A DNA stretch of 37,088 bases, taken from positions 1 through 37,088 of the forward strand of contig JAFASC010000193.1 in NCBI GenBank assembly GCA_019244955.1. The letters run 5' to 3'. The notes beneath the pieces were generated by a model. That model made no database searches. It worked only from the letters and a program-made list of their open reading frames with translations, and was not told where the DNA came from. Made by a program: the position numbers and the translations under genes. Shown piece after piece: positions 35,143 through 37,088 of this stretch (its first letter is position 1; every line of letters starts with the position of its first letter). This DNA is from Methylobacteriaceae bacterium (GTDB taxonomy: Bacteria > Pseudomonadota > Alphaproteobacteria > Rhizobiales > Beijerinckiaceae).

Positions 35143-36438
35143 ATGCATCGTTTCGGTTCCGTGATGGCCGCCCTGCCCTGCTGCTTCTTGGCGAGCGCCG
35201 CACTCGCCGCGTCCGGCACACCGGCCGAAAGCGGGCATGTCGCCTGGGTGCTCACGGCCTCCGCGCTCGTCCTGTTCATGACGCTGCCCGGTCTTGCGAT
35301 GTTCTATGGCGGCCTCGTCCAGGCGAAGAACGTGCTGTCGGTCGTGATGCAATGCTTCTCGATCTGCTGCGTCGTCTCGCTGATCTGGGCGGTCTGCGGT
35401 TACTCGCTGGTGTTCGGCGGCACCGGCGCCGTTCTCGGCAATCTTTCGAAAGGCTTTCTCGTCGGGCTCGATCCATCAGTCCCGCCGAGCAACCTGCCGG
35501 AAATCGTCATCGCACTTTTCCAGATGACGTTCGCGATCATCACGCCGGCTTTGATCATCGGCGCCTTCCCCGAGCGCGTGACGTTTCCCTTTGTGCTCGC
35601 TTTCAGCGCGCTCTGGGTGCTCATCGTCTACATTCCCGTCGCGCATTGGATTTGGGGCGGCGGCTGGCTCGCGGGCCTAGGTACGCTGGACTTTGCCGGC
35701 GGCATCGTCGTGCATACGACGGCGGGCGTGTCCGCGCTTGTCGCCGCGATCCTCATTGGCGAGCGCCGCGGCTTCCCCCAGCATTTCGAGCCGCCGCACC
35801 GGCCGGGCATGACCATGGCCGGCGCCGGCATGCTCTGGGTCGGCTGGTTCGGCTTCAACGGCGGCAGCGCGCTGGCCGCGGATGCGAGCGCGGCGTCGGC
35901 AATCATGTCGACCCATCTCGCCGCCTCGGCCGGCGCGCTGGCGTGGATCGCGATCGAGTGGATACGGAGCGGCAAGCCGACTTGTATCGGCATCGTGACG
36001 GGCTGCGTTGCGGGATTGGCGACGATCACGCCCGCCGCAGGTTACGTTCATCCCGCGGCGGCGATCCTGATTGGCGGACTGGGCGGCGCGATCTGCTTCT
36101 TCGCGACCGTGTTCGTCAAACAGCGGCTGATCATCGACGATTCGCTCGACGTGTTTGCCGTGCACGGTGTCGGCGGCATGCTCGGCTCGACGCTGCTCGC
36201 GGTGTTCGCCGCGGCGGCGCTCGGCGGGGTTGGATTTGCCGAGAGCATGGATTTTCCACGCCAGCTCGGCGCGCAATTGCTGGCGATCGCGGTTGCAGCT
36301 TTCTGGTCAGCGGGTATCACGTTTGTACTCGTGCGCGCCTTGCGCCCGCTCACGGGCTTGCGCGTCGATGCGGAACGCGAATTCGACGGGCTGGATTTCT
36401 CAACGCACGGGGAGCGCGCGTATGATTATGCGGGATGA
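35143..36438 (+). CDS. amtB: Ammonium transporter, Amt family
   Basis: LVLFMTLPGLAMFYGGLVQAKNVLSVVMQCF...FQMTFAIITPALIIGAFPERVTF...DFAGGIVVHTTAGVSALVAAILIGERRG...GWFGFNGGSAL...DVFAVHGVGGMLGS. Confidence 0.97.
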   Translation: MHRFGSVMAALPCCFLASAALAASGTPAESGHVAWVLTASALVLFMTLPGLAMFYGGLVQAKNVLSVVMQCFSICCVVSLIWAVCGYSLVFGGTGAVLGNLSKGFLVGLDPSVPPSNLPEIVIALFQMTFAIITPALIIGAFPERVTFPFVLAFSALWVLIVYIPVAHWIWGGGWLAGLGTLDFAGGIVVHTTAGVSALVAAILIGERRGFPQHFEPPHRPGMTMAGAGMLWVGWFGFNGGSALAADASAASAIMSTHLAASAGALAWIAIEWIRSGKPTCIGIVTGCVAGLATITPAAGYVHPAAAILIGGLGGAICFFATVFVKQRLIIDDSLDVFAVHGVGGMLGSTLLAVFAAAALGGVGFAESMDFPRQLGAQLLAIAVAAFWSAGITFVLVRALRPLTGLRVDAEREFDGLDFSTHGERAYDYAG

Positions 36439-36506
36439 TCCGACGGCTTACTTCGGACGTTTATCGCCATCCGACTAGGTGACGGTGCGAGGCGCGAAGC
36501 GGCATA

Positions 36507-36547
36507 CTCATCCTGAGGAGGCGCGAGGCGCCGTCTCGAAAGATGAG
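36507..36547. repeat. Intergenic copy of the palindromic repeat also found inside atuA
   Basis: ctcatcctgaggaggcgcgaggcgccgtctcgaaagatgag; outer arms CTCATC/GATGAG and inner GGCGC/GCGCC complementary. Confidence 0.7.
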
Positions 36548-36634
36548 AAATTTACTTCAGTTTCCAAGAACCGGCGGGCCCCTTCAATTCATCGCTGCCG
36601 CCACACGCCTTGCCCGCAGACGTCTTCTTGCCGA

Positions 36635-37041
36635 CTACGATTTGCCCGGCGTGTCCGAATCCCCGTGACGATGCCTGTTGGCGTCGGCGACCGGGAGCTG
36701 CCATCCATGCCTGATCGCAAGGACACCAACGCCGGAGCAGAGCGTCGCCCCAAAAAAGCGTCCACTCCAGACGGCAGCTGCAGGATGTTCGCGATCACCA
36801 CGATGGCCGCTCCTGCCAGTGCGGCGACCGCGTAAAGGTCGGCACGCAATACCGTATGGATCTCGGCCAGGAGACCATCGCGCGCCCTCCCGCCACCTAT
36901 GCCGGTCAGCATGCCGAGCAAAGTGGCCATGACGGGGTTGAGCCCATACACGAGCGCCTTGTGCAGGGGCCTTCTCTCGTCGAGTAGGTCAGCCGAACCT
37001 ATTATTCTTCGGAAATCCCTTCGGTGGGAGGCGCCCCGCAT
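36635..37041 (-). pseudogene. Decayed UPF0126/TRIC-type membrane protein (C-terminal repeat only, frameshifted)
   Basis: KALVYGLNPVMATLLGMLTGIGGGRARDGLLAEIHTVLRADLYAVAALAGAAIVVIANILQLP, then the family-like GATLCSGVGVLAIRHGWQLPVA continues only in another frame after the CCCCAAAAAAG run near 36748-36758; N-terminal half not found upstream. Confidence 0.6.
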
Positions 37042-37088
37042 CAGCGCGGTTGCCCATCCAATCGCGCAATTCGCTCTTCAAGACGGTG
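37041..37088 (-). CDS. Possible C-terminus of a further minus-strand gene (runs off window end)
   Basis: Open frame HRLEERIARLDGQPR* ending at 37041; only 15 codons visible. Confidence 0.2.
   Translation of the reverse strand, partial: HRLEERIARLDGQPR

Noticed and set aside
35109-36425. 438-aa plus-strand ORF overlapping the ammonium transporter
   Set aside because: Same strand, different frame; Arg-rich, while the alternative frame gives a full Amt protein with family motifs.
1-37088. CRISPR arrays, tRNAs, prophage, transposases or a defence island
   Set aside because: No regularly spaced repeats, cloverleaf, integrase or transposase recognised; content is mainly metabolic.

Overview
The window is GC-rich chromosomal DNA, probably from an alphaproteobacterium of the Hyphomicrobiales/Bradyrhizobium-like kind (inferred from gene content, TTAA-N7-TTAA motifs and a Bradyrhizobium-like palindromic repeat). 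Left to right it contains: (i) the end of an exopolysaccharide-type locus: a partial Tat-type GH10 endoxylanase-like gene, missed by the ORF track because it runs off the edge, divergent from a NodB-type polysaccharide deacetylase, a WecG/TagA/CpsF glycosyltransferase and one protein with two fused alpha/beta-hydrolase domains; (ii) a long minus-strand catabolic block: an Atu/Liu-like acyl-CoA carboxylase operon (carboxyltransferase, enoyl-CoA hydratase, biotin subunit, AtuA, acyl-CoA dehydrogenase) with every junction overlapping by 1-4 nt, then a CYP199-like P450, a POT transporter, a ThDP enzyme and a periplasmic binding protein; (iii) GST, thrS, MarR/FAD-monooxygenase pair, ModA-like binding protein, sodC, a short membrane-fusion-type protein, ku, marC, mgtE, GH25 lysozyme, thioesterase, ketopantoate-reductase-like protein, MFS transporter, VOC protein, pccA, M19 dipeptidase and an ammonium transporter; (iv) a decayed UPF0126/TRIC gene at the right edge. 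Main leads: the double hydrolase, whose nucleophile elbows read GIRLG and GHCSG; a Rhizobiales-type palindromic repeat read in frame as a linker inside AtuA, with a second copy near the right edge; an untracked 58-aa ORF behind a perfect CtrA-type box; a second perfect CtrA-type box plus a GANTC site upstream of ku; and several clean inverted repeats in intergenic regions. No CRISPR array, tRNA, rRNA, transposase or phage gene was recognised. All homology calls come from motif recognition only; no database was searched.
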